From: Macrotrachela quadricornifera
Taxonomy: Eukaryota > Rotifera > Eurotatoria > Philodinida > Philodinidae
NCBI GenBank assembly: GCA_022393335.1
Contig: JAJEKB010020675.1
Location: 653,918 to 717,917 of the forward strand
DNA: 64,000 bases
Reading direction: 5' to 3'
Position 1 is the first letter of the stretch, and every line of letters starts with the position of its first letter. A program made the translations under genes and the position numbers. The notes beneath the pieces are model-generated. The model searched no databases. It was not told where the DNA came from and saw nothing but the letters and a program-made list of their open reading frames with translations. Shown piece after piece: positions 1-12,171 of this stretch.

Positions 1-539
1 TAATAGCAATACTTTAGCATAAATATTTTACCTACTTGCAATTGTCTTTCTTTCTTTCCTTTAATTTTATATACATATATATTATTGTATTCATTTATAT
101 ATAAACGTACTTCCTTTCTTTTTTCTTTTTTTCTCTCGTTGACTAATTTTTGTACTTTTACGTTAATAAAATAAGATATCATGAGCTTTATACGTGTCAG
201 GCTTTGTTAGATTTAATGATTGGATGTAATCCTTAGTATTTTTATTATTGGCTCTCCAATGAAACTCATATTGCATGAATAATTTTTGTTATTAATGTAA
301 ATATTAACCGTCGAAAAAAAGAAAGAACGAAAAATAAACGTCTAAGCTAATATATCGTTACACGTGGATTGAATACTTATAAAGTGAAAAATACGTGTTA
401 AACGTGTTATTTTTATCTGATTGTTTTAATTCAACGAAATGATCAAAAAACGACAGAAATTAGTTTATTCTCCCTTAAACTTCTGCTTTGCTAAATAAAT
501 CTATTTTAATATTCAGAAATAAAGATTTTTACTTTTACA
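1..539. other. intergenic, no gene seen
   Basis: AT-rich sequence with short pyrimidine runs. No open frame of note, no splice-like exon and no repeat arm were recognised on either strand. Confidence 0.5.
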
Positions 540-2279
540 ATTTATATATGTCGTAGGCCAAACTAAGTATCAGGCCATACTAAGTATCGCCTAGGTCATT
601 TTAAGTACTGAGTTTGGACTAGTTCATTTCAGAAATCGAGTTTGGCCTAACTTTTTTCTAGGTCAATCTCAGGTTCTAGTTTGGACTAGTCCAATCTAGA
701 AGCTCACTTATAATCACCAGGCCATACTAAGTATGGCCTGAAAAAGCAGGCCAATCTAAGTATCGCCTAGTTCAATCTAAGATATTTTTTTTCTTCAGGC
801 CAATCTAAGTATCGCCTAGTTCAATCTAAGATATTTTTTTTCTTCAGGCCAATCTAAGTATCGACTAGCCCAAATTAGGAAAAATCCTCAAAAACAAATG
901 ACTGATAGCCTACACTAGTTTAAAAACTTATCTTAATGCAAGTTTTCTTTTATATTTAGATCCGACCAAAAATTCTGAAAACATTAAATAAAAATATAAA
1001 GATACGCAGATATTTTTATTTTTATTTTATTAAATATTGCGGATAATTATCACTATTTTTTATATCAAGTTCAGTCATTTCTAACAATTTGTTAAAAGTT
1101 TTTCAAGTTTTTTTCGAAAAGCTCTTTAGCTACCTTGGTTCTCACATGAGAAAATCATGTTTCATCTATTTAACCACTTAAACTATGTTCGATGGAATTT
1201 GTTATCCGGAAATTAGATAGTATTAGGCCTGGTCAATATGGTAGATATGATATTATATTGGTGCCTTTTTCTGTCATATAATTAATACCATTGAATGAGC
1301 ATGAAGTCAATGGTGATGGTCAAGCAAATCTGTACACTTTGAGTCTGATATATCTCTTTGTTTCCATATTTCATTCACCGAAGGCTTCAGGTTGTTTTCA
1401 ATATAATAGTTATGAGCTACAGTCTTGCCTTTACCTACACTCAGCATTATTTAATTTAAAGAACATGCCAAACAAAATTTATATTAAAATCTATCTTCAT
1501 GAACAACAATATTAGATGGTTCATCTTCGATAAGGTAGTTAGCATTAAATGATTTATGACTAATCTAACTAAAATAAATCCATATTCCATCACTAGTAGT
1601 TCTAGAACTCAGTTGACATGATCGAATAAAATTTTTCGGAATTTTTCAATCAAATGAAACATGATTTTCTCATGTGAGAACCAAGGTAGCTAAAGAGCTT
1701 TTCGAAAAAAACTTGAAAAACTTTTAACAAATTGTTAGAAATGACTGAACTTGATATAAAAAATAGTGATAATTATCCGCAATATTTAATAAACTAAAAA
1801 TAAAAATATCTGCGTATCTTTATATTTTTATTTAATGTTTTCAGAATTTTTGGTCGGATCTAAATATAAAAGAAAACTTGCATTAAGATAAGTTTTTAAA
1901 CTAGTGTAGGCTATCAGTCATTTGTTTTTGAGGATTTTTCCTAATTTGGGCTAGTCGATACTTAGATTGGCCTGAAGAAAAAAAATATCTTAGATTGAAC
2001 TAGGCGATACTTAGATTGGCCTGAAGAAAAAAAATATCTTAGATTGAACTAGGCGATACTTAGATTGGCCTGCTTTTTCAGGCCATACTTAGTATGGCCT
2101 GGTGATTATAAGTGAGCTTCTAGATTGGACTAGTCCAAACTAGAACCTGAGATTGGCCTAGAAAAAAGTTAGGCCAAACTCGATTTCTGAAATGAACTAG
2201 TCCAAACTCAGTACTTAAAATGACCTAGGCGATACTTAGTATGGCCTGATACTTAGTTTGGCCTACGACATATATAAAT
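540..2279. mobile_element. 1.74-kb foldback element with about 626-bp inverted arms
   Basis: The left arm (540-1165) and right arm (1654-2279) are near-perfect reverse complements; pairing runs from a540/t2279 inwards to the TTTCAT/ATGAAA ends. The outer 360 bp of each arm is built from short words (GGCCAAACTAAG, GGCCATACTAAG, GTATCGCCTAG), many of them palindromic, including a 21-nt near-palindrome around 719-740. A unit of about 50 bp, beginning CAGGCCAATCTAAG, is directly duplicated within each arm (about 747-845 and its mirror near 1970-2070). The 490-bp centre holds a 74-codon frame (1291-1515) that resembles nothing known. A transposase is not visible, so this is a non-autonomous foldback/MITE-like element. 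Both termini are in TATATA sequence, so the target duplication cannot be fixed by eye. Confidence 0.85.
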
Positions 2280-3812
2280 GTTTTTGTTACTTATATAATA
2301 GATTTTCTTCTATTATGTTATTATATTTTTTTTTTGAACTAAAAGTATTTATTTCATAAAAAATATAAAAACAAATCTTATTGTCTGATCAAATAACTGT
2401 GTTTATTCACGAGCAATGATTATGTATAATGTAAAAGAATTAATATTTTACAGCAGCTAATCATTATTGAGTGAAATCTCTCTGCTAAGTAAAGTGAAAT
2501 TAATACTTCTGAATAGAAAAAGTTTTTGTTAAGTTTAATAACTAATGTACAAATAAAATATTTAATTATTAAAATAAAAAATTGGGTTTAGAATTGTGAA
2601 AACAATTCATGAGAAGTAAATATGACTAATACAAGATTTCTCTTCTTTTCCTGTACCTTATTAGCATATAGATGATGGATGTGATATATATATCTTTTAT
2701 TCTTTCCTTTTCTTTATCAAGATATTTTTTCAAATGTTCTCTTCTTGTGAGAATGTTCAGATATCTTCCCCCTGTCATCATGTTTCTTTCCAAGTACCAT
2801 TCGCTTTTTTCCTAGCTTGTTTACATTTATATATAAGAGGAGTGTACGTTTACAAAGTAAAGATAGATCAGTCACCCGTTAATAGAAACTTACAGCACTG
2901 GCAAACTTCATCAGAATCTGACAACGATTTGATTCTTCATATTAGTTTTCAGGAAAAGATTTTTCTTTCCATAAAGTCAGTGGACTTTTGTAAGAGGGCA
3001 TAGTGGCCAAGGAAAGAAATTTCCACGTATGAAAAAAATTTTCAATCAGAAAAACTTTCTTGACCCATAGTTCGGCTTTGGTATACTCCTTCTTATTAGA
3101 TTCCAAAAAACTAAATTTACTTTCAAAAGGCTACAAAGAGTATTAAGAGCGAACATCGTATCTGTATTTTCCATGTATTCGTATTTCCACCCTCATCTTT
3201 ATTGAGAAAGATGCTCATATGTATATTTCTGTCTACAGTTTTATTCTCTACACCAATGTGTGTCCAAAAATTTGTTTAGTGATTAGGAAATGATTCTGGC
3301 GCCGCGAAATTTTTATTTGAAAATTAAATTCAGTTTCGAGAAATCTTTCTCTCCTTTCGAAATAATTTTTATAGTGGTTCAAATTATTTTAAGGAATATA
3401 TGTGTAATCAAACAGTTCATATGGCAATTAGATTGAAATTTAGAAACCACCTGTAGCTGTAAAGGATATACCTCTAGGTGCAAAACGAAAAAAAGGACGA
3501 ACACATAAAATATCTAAAGCTCTGTTCAGAGAATAACTGCGTATTTAAATTTGTCAGAAAATTATTTATTTACTTATCATTTTCTAATATTCTACCTAGA
3601 AAACATGATTATTTCATTTAAAATATAAATAAAATACTTAGCAAAAATGACTTTTTTACTTAGAATTTTTTTCGATAAATTACCTAGCAAAAAATGTTTT
3701 TTTATTTAGCTTTTATTTAAAATTACTTAGCAGTTAAATGGGTACCATAATTATTTATATATTTCTTTAATATAACAAAGAGAAAAAAAAATTTATTAGT
3801 AAGTTGATGTTT
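2280..3812. other. intergenic, no gene seen
   Basis: AT-rich spacer. The one longer frame (2734-3003) has composition like the surrounding noncoding DNA and no recognisable domain. No repeat arms were seen. Confidence 0.4.
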
Positions 3813-4107
3813 CGATAACTTCAATTATCATTGTCAAGACAAATGGAATTAGAATTTCGAGAAGAAAGAGAAGTATATATATCTAACATGAGTCATTAAT
3901 ACAAAAGACTATTGGTTTTACTATTCTTTCAATAGATATTTAACTATTTTAAATTTGATAATGGTGGTTATGCGTTTTCTATTGAAAGAATAGTAAAACC
4001 AATAACCTTTTATATTCATGGCTCATGTTATGCATATATATATATTCCTCTTTTTTCTCGAAATTCTAATTTCATATGTCTTCACAATGATAACTGAAGT
4101 TTATAAC
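3813..4107. repeat. about 295-bp hairpin (MITE-like)
   Basis: Arms 3813-3936 and 3979-4107 are inverted copies with scattered mismatches. The inner 25 bp pair almost perfectly (ATTGGTTTTACTATTCTTTC against its complement at 3979-4003). The loop is about 42 bp. There is no coding content. It may be a decayed foldback MITE. Confidence 0.75.
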
Positions 4108-4475
4108 AGGTTAATTTGATTAGTTTCAAAAATTTTAATTATATTTACGTGATATTCGATATTCATTGTTACTTAATAAAAAAGGCATACAAACGTGAAT
4201 CACAATATCAATTTTGAGGAATAAATAAATTTATTCAAGACACAAATAAAAAAAAAAAGAAAAAATAATTTGCATATTTCTAGATTGTATATCAGAATAA
4301 TTTCCAACATAAACTGCAATAGATATTCTTTCATCGATGATGATAAGAATATGAATATGTTAACTATAACTAAAACCAATTCTATTTTAAAACACCAGAT
4401 TGTTTTTTTTTCTAGATAATCGTCAGTAAATTTCGTTATTAAAGTGAAACATTATTCTTTATCATATAAAATCAA
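4108..4475. other. 5' flank of the kinase/Nudix gene
   Basis: AT-rich spacer. No TATA or initiator could be told apart from the background base composition. Confidence 0.3.
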
Positions 4476-6167
4476 ATGAACGAAAAAAATTTTACTATTT
4501 CTCTCAATGGTCTTGATAATGTCGGAAAAACAACACAATTAAAATATACGCCTGAAAATATTCAAATACGATATGATGATTTTATCAACGAGATTTTTAC
4601 GAAAAATAATTTAAATGAATGGTATTTTGAACACACTACTCATGAAGAATATATTAACATTATCATGAGTAATGTTAACAAAAGATATTGTATTTCAAAT
4701 AATGATAATATTAATTTAATTGTATTTGATCGTGGTAGTATTATGTTTGAAGCAATATGTATTGTTATTATTGCATTAAAGGATAAATGTGATTTAAAAC
4801 AAGCAAAAAATTATTATAATTTAATTATGGAGAAACTTGGAATAAAAAATCCTTTAGAAGATATTCGTATTTTATTCAAACATGATCATAATCTTAAAGA
4901 TTCTGTAGAAAGAACATTAATTCATGAAATTAATTCTAATGAAACATATAAAATATATGAAAATTTATTAGAAAAACAAATAGAAATTCAAGAAAATGAA
5001 AATAATTATACACATATAATTAATATTACAAATAAATCTATTATTCAAATTCAAAATGAAATTCGTTTAATTATTAATGAATATTGTTTTCCTATAATTA
5101 AAAATAATTTTCCTACAATTTTACAAAATTTAGAATTAATAATTAGTTTTAATGGAATATCTGAATCAGAAATAAGTTCATTAGCTGATTGTATATATCA
5201 AAAGCTACAATTAATCGGTATAAAATGTGTTCATTTTAAAGTTGAATATTTTATGGAATTAATATCAAATACACTTGGATATAATTCATATCAACTTTCA
5301 GCAGAAAAACAAGCAGATGAATTATTAAAACAATTTGATCATTATTATCGTCAACATTATTGGATAAAAGTTATAATTATTGAAAATCTTCATTCTTTTG
5401 AAATAACTAAAGCTCTTAAATATCTCTTAGGTGATAAATTTTATATTATACATGTCGATACGATTTTGAATACACATATTGAACATCCTTTAAATAAAAT
5501 AAAAAATATTGCTAATTATACTATTAATAATGATGAATATACATTAAATGATTCAATTAATCATATATTCAATGCAATTAAAAAAGACAATGAAAAAATT
5601 AATATTCAATTTAATTCTAATATAATATCTACAAAAAAAATAAATTTACATTCATATCAATTTGTATTAAGTGCAGGTACTGTTCTTATACGAAAATCTA
5701 CACATGAAATTTGTCTTATATGTTCTTTGGATGGAAGAAATGAATGGGTATTACCAAAAGGAAGGAAAAATATTAATGAAACACTTTCCGATGCAGCTTT
5801 ACGTGAAACATATGAAGAAACAGGATATCATTGTTCACTTATGCCATTAACAATGCAAACACGTGCTACACCTATCGATGGATATGCAAAAGATGTACCA
5901 CGTGAAATGAATAATGCTTGTGAACCATTTTTTATATCAATTCGTCCTATTAAAGGTGATTTAACAAATCAAAAATTAATTTTTTGGTATGTTGCTCAAG
6001 TAGATGAGGATATACCAAGAGAAATAGGTACACAAATGATTGATGAAAATTTTGAAGTAAAATTTGTATCACTTAATGAAGCAGTGCATTTATTATCGTT
6101 TGATGAAGATAAAGAACTTATACGAAAAGCTTTACAACTTTTTCAAATGACTTATTTGAATAACTAA
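4476..6167 (+). CDS. P-loop nucleotide kinase (thymidylate-kinase-like) / Nudix hydrolase fusion
   Basis: Single-exon gene of 563 codons. The N-terminus has a Walker A loop, GLDNVGKTTQ (residues 12-21), and a DRG motif (85-87), both typical of thymidylate-kinase-like P-loop kinases. A middle region (about 205-390) opens with ISFNGISESE and may be a second, degenerate kinase-like fold. The C-terminus (about 405-560) is a Nudix domain with a full Nudix box at 429-451: G-x5-E-x7-RE-T-Y-EE-T-GY. Nudix enzymes cleave nucleoside diphosphates linked to another group, and the kinase part would phosphorylate a nucleotide; the true substrates are unknown. The gene lacks introns although most neighbours have them, and it uses very AT-rich codons. 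Together with the unusual fusion this suggests acquisition from a non-animal donor (inference). The first ATG was chosen because the P-loop follows within 12 residues. Confidence 0.85.
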   Translation: MNEKNFTISLNGLDNVGKTTQLKYTPENIQIRYDDFINEIFTKNNLNEWYFEHTTHEEYINIIMSNVNKRYCISNNDNINLIVFDRGSIMFEAICIVIIALKDKCDLKQAKNYYNLIMEKLGIKNPLEDIRILFKHDHNLKDSVERTLIHEINSNETYKIYENLLEKQIEIQENENNYTHIINITNKSIIQIQNEIRLIINEYCFPIIKNNFPTILQNLELIISFNGISESEISSLADCIYQKLQLIGIKCVHFKVEYFMELISNTLGYNSYQLSAEKQADELLKQFDHYYRQHYWIKVIIIENLHSFEITKALKYLLGDKFYIIHVDTILNTHIEHPLNKIKNIANYTINNDEYTLNDSINHIFNAIKKDNEKINIQFNSNIISTKKINLHSYQFVLSAGTVLIRKSTHEICLICSLDGRNEWVLPKGRKNINETLSDAALRETYEETGYHCSLMPLTMQTRATPIDGYAKDVPREMNNACEPFFISIRPIKGDLTNQKLIFWYVAQVDEDIPREIGTQMIDENFEVKFVSLNEAVHLLSFDEDKELIRKALQLFQMTYLNN

Positions 6168-8208
6168 ATAGTTATTTCTCCTTTTTCCAGAATCTTATTA
6201 TAAATCAAGAATTTATATAGTTTGAACGTTTGTATGTTAAACCATTTATTCAATAAATATATAATATCTCGCATTGAAAGCTATTTGTATAGTTAGACAG
6301 ATAGGATGCAGATGAAATTTCAAAAATTCTTTGTTTCTCTTTTTTTGAGTACATGATGGTTGTTTCGGTTACTTCTCATATATATTTTTCCTACAATACT
6401 ATTTCAAAAACTTGATACGGCTATGTAAACAAAATGAAAGTAAATATTACCAGTTAAAATTTTCTCCATTTTAGGAATTAAAGTCAATGATTGCATGAAA
6501 CGATGATAAATTAAGAACGAAGGACCTAGATTAAAACGAATTGAAATAAAGGATGTAGAAAGACGAGTAGCGAAACAGAATTTTATTTTTTCTTAGACGT
6601 TAAAACTAATGATTTCAACTGTCTATGTAAGACAGCTACTAGAATCGTCTAATAAATATTGCTTACCATTAAATATCAATGTGAGTAACTGTCCCGAAAA
6701 CTTCATCCAAAATGAAAAAAAAATAAACTTGATCTTAATAATTGTTATAAATGTGTGATTTATGTCAAAGATAAATTTGTCATTGAAAATAACTCTGGTG
6801 ATTTGAGATAAACAAAAAATGTCACCTGATCGTTCCGGAAAAATGTGAACTGAGAGAATTGATGATGAGTTCATACGCATGAGATATGGAACAAGTTATC
6901 GTGATTCTTACATAACAGTTCGTATACTGTTTTCCTTATGCTTTTCGAAAAAATATCTAGTTTTGACATGTTACCACAGAAGAAGTGCATATCAACAGAG
7001 AATTCATCGCTATACTCTAAAACTATTTTAGAAATTAAACTTCGTTTAATACAAATATACGTATGTTTATAATAAAAGATGAATTTCTAAAAAAATATCC
7101 TTTAATCTTCATAGCTGAATAGGAGTGATTGAACTGTTGACTTTCAACTTGTAGTAATACATCACTTGATTGTTGTAATCAAACTAATTTATTGTCGTAA
7201 TTTACTCAATTTAATTATTGGTGAAGCCTTCTTATTGTATTTGATTTCGTTAATCATTCATTGATCGATATATATGTCACTCACTAGATAAGACATTCTT
7301 TTTCAAATGAAGATTTTCATCTAAAAAAAGAATTTAGCACAAAGATAACATAACTAATAGTAAAAAATATTACAAAGTTTAGGAGTTATCAATTTTCATG
7401 ATTAAGCTTGTTCTCTGTTTGGAAATATTGTCCTTTATCTATGTTAAGGTAACCAACTGGAAAGAAATAAAATGTATAAATATAGGTCCGTATCAGAATC
7501 AATTTATCTACCTGTTTGTGATGATTTCTCTTTGTTATCTATAATGTGTGATTGTTACTAATCGAGACAAAACTTCACAAGTATTTTAATCTAGCTATGT
7601 GTAGAGAGATAGATAGTGAACGATGTTTCTGCAGCTATTATATGTTGCTTCATGAGGAATGTTTAATTTTATTATTCCTCATGATCTTATTTTTTCGGAT
7701 AAGTCAAGCACTCAAGTTAAGCAATTCAGTAAGATTTCGATGGAACTGGGATAGAATATAAAGATTTCTACACACAAAGAGTTTTTATTTGCGGAAAATA
7801 AAAACCCCGCAAGATTCAGTATTTGTTATAGAAAACTAATGATCATCACGTGTGAGACAATTTATTTTATTGTCACACAAATGATAGGTATATTAATTAC
7901 GATAGATATTCTGCATCATGAAGGATATTACGAACATTTAAAACATGCAACTGTTTTTGTTTCGGGAGTAAACTGCGACATTATTCAGAATCATGCTAAA
8001 CCAACGAAAAAATTTATAAATTTAGATTGATTACAATTTCGTAGTTCTATGGTCAAAAATGGAGTGCAAAGTTTTAATTATATAATGTATATGATTTTAA
8101 ATTTTAAATTAATAATCAAAATAATTGTTCGTCATTAGAAAAGTCTTCAATATGTATATTAGGTTGAAATATAGACTTTGATTGTTTTATACTAAAAATA
8201 TTGTGTTT
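6168..8208. other. intergenic, no gene seen
   Basis: Two kb of AT-rich spacer between convergent genes. Small frames at 6623-6880 (-), 7552-7761 (+) and 7839-8030 (+) have no recognisable motif and are probably chance. Confidence 0.4.
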
Positions 8209-11200
8209 TCATCTTAAAAGAAAGAATCGTCGTTTAATTGTTGCTTTTTGTCGACGAGCAAAGTCAAGAAATTCTAATGTATAAAGTTTTGAAGGTAGAA
8301 CAAAAATGATAAATGTCAATTGTGCTGGAGCAAAAGATACAAAGTAACCGATGAGAAATAACCATGGATTACGTCCAGATTTCATACAATTGGGTACGAG
8401 AGCAATAATTAAACGAGGTGAAGCCATGAGAACAAAACCAATAGACGAGAAAAGTAAATGTTTATGATGTGATAATTCCTTAATTAAATGATTTTTGAAA
8501 GATTTAGATTCGTGATATCGAATATTCGATCGTTTACAAGCCAAAAGAATGATGATGGTCAAAGCCGAAGTGATATTAGTAATAAAAGGAATGAAAAAAT
8601 GAAAAATGTTTATGATAGTTGAATATTTTTGAATACTAAGTGGATAAGAGACAATACACCATATACGATGTTCTTCTTCATCATCAAGAAGATTATGATA
8701 AATGGGATCATGAAGTTGAGTAATAACGATAAATATGAAGAGCATAGAAATGATCCATTTGGCTACTTTTCTACTTTTTCTTCTTTCAAATCGTGTGCCT
8801 ATTACTACTGTAGTAGTTCGCTCAATGGCCACACATGCATTTAACCAATCACTGAAAGCGAGTAACACTTTCAGAAAAAATTCCACAGTGATACAATTAA
8901 TGTAAAGTATAGTTCGATTGGTAATTTTGGCAGTATGTGCAAAAATGAGTAAAAGAACTCTCATAGTAAGAGTAATTACTATGATTCCACTGATTATTGA
9001 TGAGACGAATAGATAAAGAACGCAACCAATATCTTGAATACGTTGACCGTGAAATGTAAGTATCGATAGAATACTATTGATACTGCCCACAATACCTATG
9101 ATGATTGTAATAGAAATTGCGAATTTTACTACTGATGTCTGATAAACAAGATTATTAAAAGGTCGAATATGATAACTAAGAATAGCTTCTAGAGACAACT
9201 CAAAACCATTCGTAGAAAACTGACATTTTGATCCGTAGTAACATTCAGAACAAACACATACAGACTTTGTTGGACAAGTCGGATGATCTTCAAAACATTG
9301 TCCATTATGTTCACAATAATTTGATCCTCGACAATTATAAATCATATTTTGATCGAATTCAAAGCAATTGACATGTCGCTCTTCAGCACATAGACACATA
9401 TATAGATCATCATAAAAACATAATAATTTTAATTGTTGTTGGCATGGAAGAAAATAGAATTTAATACGACGCAATATTGGATAGTTAAGTATAGTCTGAT
9501 TAAAGAGTTCTTTATTAGGAGTACATCGTCGTGAGTGACGAATGATAGTCGTAATCGAATCCGATAAACGAGGATTTAATCGAATAACAATGAGATAATA
9601 GTTATCATTGAATTCGGCAAATAATAGATGAAACAATTGTGCAGTGAAAAAATGAACTGAATTTTGATCAATCGGAATTCTTTTGAATGTCGTCGTACGT
9701 ATTGGATTCGATGTTAATGATGTAGTGATTAAATGAAGTAGTATTGTTTGGGGAATGGATATATCATTATCAAAAACAATATTGATTCGTGTCTCGTTTA
9801 TTTGACATTGAAATCCAGTTATACCTGGTGGACAAAGACATGTATAATTGAATTTAGCCATACGTTCGTCGGTCGGTACACAGATACCACCATTTTGACA
9901 GGAATTTGGTGAACATGAGATATGTGTCAAATAACAACGAGGTCCAAATTTACCCAAGGGACAAACACAAATTGATTGATTTTTAGTTTTTAATTGACCA
10001 ATACAAAAAGCATTTGATGAGCATTGACATGGTTCATCTATTTTCTGCAAACAACGAGCGCCTGTCCACCTATGGCTACATCGACAAAAGATTCTATCTG
10101 GTTGATTGATATATTGAAAACATTCTCCATGCACACAGTAAGAACGACAATAGGTTATTTTCGATACTTGGATAGGTTGGAATGGAATGGTAAGTTCAGC
10201 AGCAATACGATTAACTGGCAAAAATAAAAACTGAATAGGAATCAGCCAACTAGCATAATAGACAAGATTACGCTTATTAAACGCATCAATGTGAATACTA
10301 TAATTAGTTGATTTATTTTTTGGTCGGTTCGAATAGAGAAGATTCATTTTAAATTTTATATTGCAATCACGTGATGAGAGATAAATGATATGATCATACG
10401 ACTGTATCACATGATCATTATCAATGAGCAGAATTACTATATCGAAAATATTTTGTTGTTCGCTAATACTAGTCGTATATTGTTGTTGAAACCGTAATAT
10501 TAAACTAACACGTTCGTTTTCCCACTGACAACGATTACCATAGTAGGCCGGAGGACAGAAACATTGGAGTTTGTCATTAAGACGAAATAATAGTCCACGA
10601 TGACAATACCAGACGAGACTAGAGAAAACTGGAGATGTGATATCCATTCTTGTTGTGAATAGTGATGACGATGATGATGAAACAAAGGTTTTTAGTGGAT
10701 GATTGATTAATTCAGAATTATGTTGAGGATAATCCGTTAAATTTCGAAGGTTAAAATAGCGTTGCTTTCGTCGAGTATTCAATGTACAGAGATAATCTGC
10801 TATTTTTGTTCGATTATTTTCACGGCAAAAATCTACCTGAAAAAGTTGTTCTTTTTTACAGAAAGGATACTTGTCACTCAGTGAACAGGATTTAGTAAAT
10901 TCAGTAGATAGTTTGCATATATCTTTTGGTGGAATACATATTGTTTTATTGCCTATACAACGATATCCATCGCCGGTATTGAAACCACAATAATAGCGTT
11001 CGTATGTTGCTCCATAACAATCAATGTGTCCATCGTTAGTTCGATTCAGTGGTAAACATGTCAAAGCATGATCGGTGAGTGATATACATGAATGTTCCAT
11101 TGGTGGACAGAGTGATTTAGGACATTGAACTTCATCAAATCCGTTTAAACATTGCCACACGTTATCACACCGTGTATAATCATTGCTGCATTGCCATAAA

Positions 11201-12171
11201 TTACAATTTGTCTCATCCGTTTCAATTTCATTTTCTATAAGAACAGGTTCAAATGTTGTTTCCAAATCACAAATAGAAAGAAATGGAGGCCGATTTTGAT
11301 AATTAGGAGCTTTTTCATCTTCACCTTTTGGTAAGCAATCGTTTTTATTATTACCGACCAATAATGATGATATACACTTGATTTCTTCATATACATGACA
11401 TTGAAAACGTTGTTTGATAGGGAGCGAACAACTATTTAAATACGACTCATCATCAGCTAGATGACAATCGGGTATACCATCAAGAAGACGATGATAAGAG
11501 ATTAGTTTTGATGAAGTTGGACATTTAAAGAGAGAGATATTCGTTGTCTTAAGTTCTTGCTCATATGTTGAAGAACATCCTCGAAAAACGTCTATAAATG
11601 CTCGATCAGGAAAACTCCACATATTAGTGAGAAAATTTATTGGATCCTTGTTATCGATCGGTTTTTGAAGACCAAGATCTTGAATAGAACGGCACGATGA
11701 AAAGTTTAGAATAGACACTTTACCAGATAAAAAAGGACATGAAGATTCATTGTAACAAATATAATCTGGGTCTGTGGAAAGTTCATTGTTATTCGAGTAG
11801 TTTGATGCATAAATGAAATACACATGATTTGATATGATTGGCAATGTTGGAAAGAGAATATATGATGGACAGTATTTTGGAAAAAGTTTTCGACAAAAAG
11901 ATAATGTACATCCGCGACATCTGTCACCCAAGATTTCACCTTTAGAACACATTACAATAGTCCAACAGTCTTCTGGAAGATGTTCGTTCATTTGATAAGA
12001 TAAAAGACCACGAGCTACATTTTTCTCACGACCATTGAAACACAATCGACGTAATTTAGGAATTCCTTCAATAATATCAACCCATTGACCATCGCCACAT
12101 GAAAATTGTTGAGGTAAGCGTGATGCTAGATCTTCACATCTAAAAGCCGGATCCTGATGGGTGTAGGACAC
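8209..12171 (-). CDS. LDLa/EGF ectodomain seven-transmembrane receptor, 5' end incomplete
   Basis: One exon of about 1320 codons. The large Cys-rich ectodomain holds an LDL-receptor class A-like motif (about 323-350) and EGF-like modules near 522-548, 674-707, 714-746, 753-789 and 946-983, each with the C-x-C...G..C pattern. Seven hydrophobic segments follow (about 1012-1300) in a rhodopsin-type arrangement, with AIER in the place of the usual DRY. It is likely a surface receptor; the ligand is unknown. The frame opens directly after a stop and has no ATG or signal peptide. A good acceptor (CTACCTCTAAG, minus strand, AG at 12172-12171) means the exon probably starts at 12170 and that an upstream exon with the signal peptide is missing from this model. 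EGF/LDLa-7TM genes of this kind form a large family in bdelloid rotifers (family knowledge). Confidence 0.8.
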   Translation of the reverse strand: MSYTHQDPAFRCEDLASRLPQQFSCGDGQWVDIIEGIPKLRRLCFNGREKNVARGLLSYQMNEHLPEDCWTIVMCSKGEILGDRCRGCTLSFCRKLFPKYCPSYILFPTLPIISNHVYFIYASNYSNNNELSTDPDYICYNESSCPFLSGKVSILNFSSCRSIQDLGLQKPIDNKDPINFLTNMWSFPDRAFIDVFRGCSSTYEQELKTTNISLFKCPTSSKLISYHRLLDGIPDCHLADDESYLNSCSLPIKQRFQCHVYEEIKCISSLLVGNNKNDCLPKGEDEKAPNYQNRPPFLSICDLETTFEPVLIENEIETDETNCNLWQCSNDYTRCDNVWQCLNGFDEVQCPKSLCPPMEHSCISLTDHALTCLPLNRTNDGHIDCYGATYERYYCGFNTGDGYRCIGNKTICIPPKDICKLSTEFTKSCSLSDKYPFCKKEQLFQVDFCRENNRTKIADYLCTLNTRRKQRYFNLRNLTDYPQHNSELINHPLKTFVSSSSSSLFTTRMDITSPVFSSLVWYCHRGLLFRLNDKLQCFCPPAYYGNRCQWENERVSLILRFQQQYTTSISEQQNIFDIVILLIDNDHVIQSYDHIIYLSSRDCNIKFKMNLLYSNRPKNKSTNYSIHIDAFNKRNLVYYASWLIPIQFLFLPVNRIAAELTIPFQPIQVSKITYCRSYCVHGECFQYINQPDRIFCRCSHRWTGARCLQKIDEPCQCSSNAFCIGQLKTKNQSICVCPLGKFGPRCYLTHISCSPNSCQNGGICVPTDERMAKFNYTCLCPPGITGFQCQINETRINIVFDNDISIPQTILLHLITTSLTSNPIRTTTFKRIPIDQNSVHFFTAQLFHLLFAEFNDNYYLIVIRLNPRLSDSITTIIRHSRRCTPNKELFNQTILNYPILRRIKFYFLPCQQQLKLLCFYDDLYMCLCAEERHVNCFEFDQNMIYNCRGSNYCEHNGQCFEDHPTCPTKSVCVCSECYYGSKCQFSTNGFELSLEAILSYHIRPFNNLVYQTSVVKFAISITIIIGIVGSINSILSILTFHGQRIQDIGCVLYLFVSSIISGIIVITLTMRVLLLIFAHTAKITNRTILYINCITVEFFLKVLLAFSDWLNACVAIERTTTVVIGTRFERRKSRKVAKWIISMLFIFIVITQLHDPIYHNLLDDEEEHRIWCIVSYPLSIQKYSTIINIFHFFIPFITNITSALTIIILLACKRSNIRYHESKSFKNHLIKELSHHKHLLFSSIGFVLMASPRLIIALVPNCMKSGRNPWLFLIGYFVSFAPAQLTFIIFVLPSKLYTLEFLDFARRQKATIKRRFFLLR

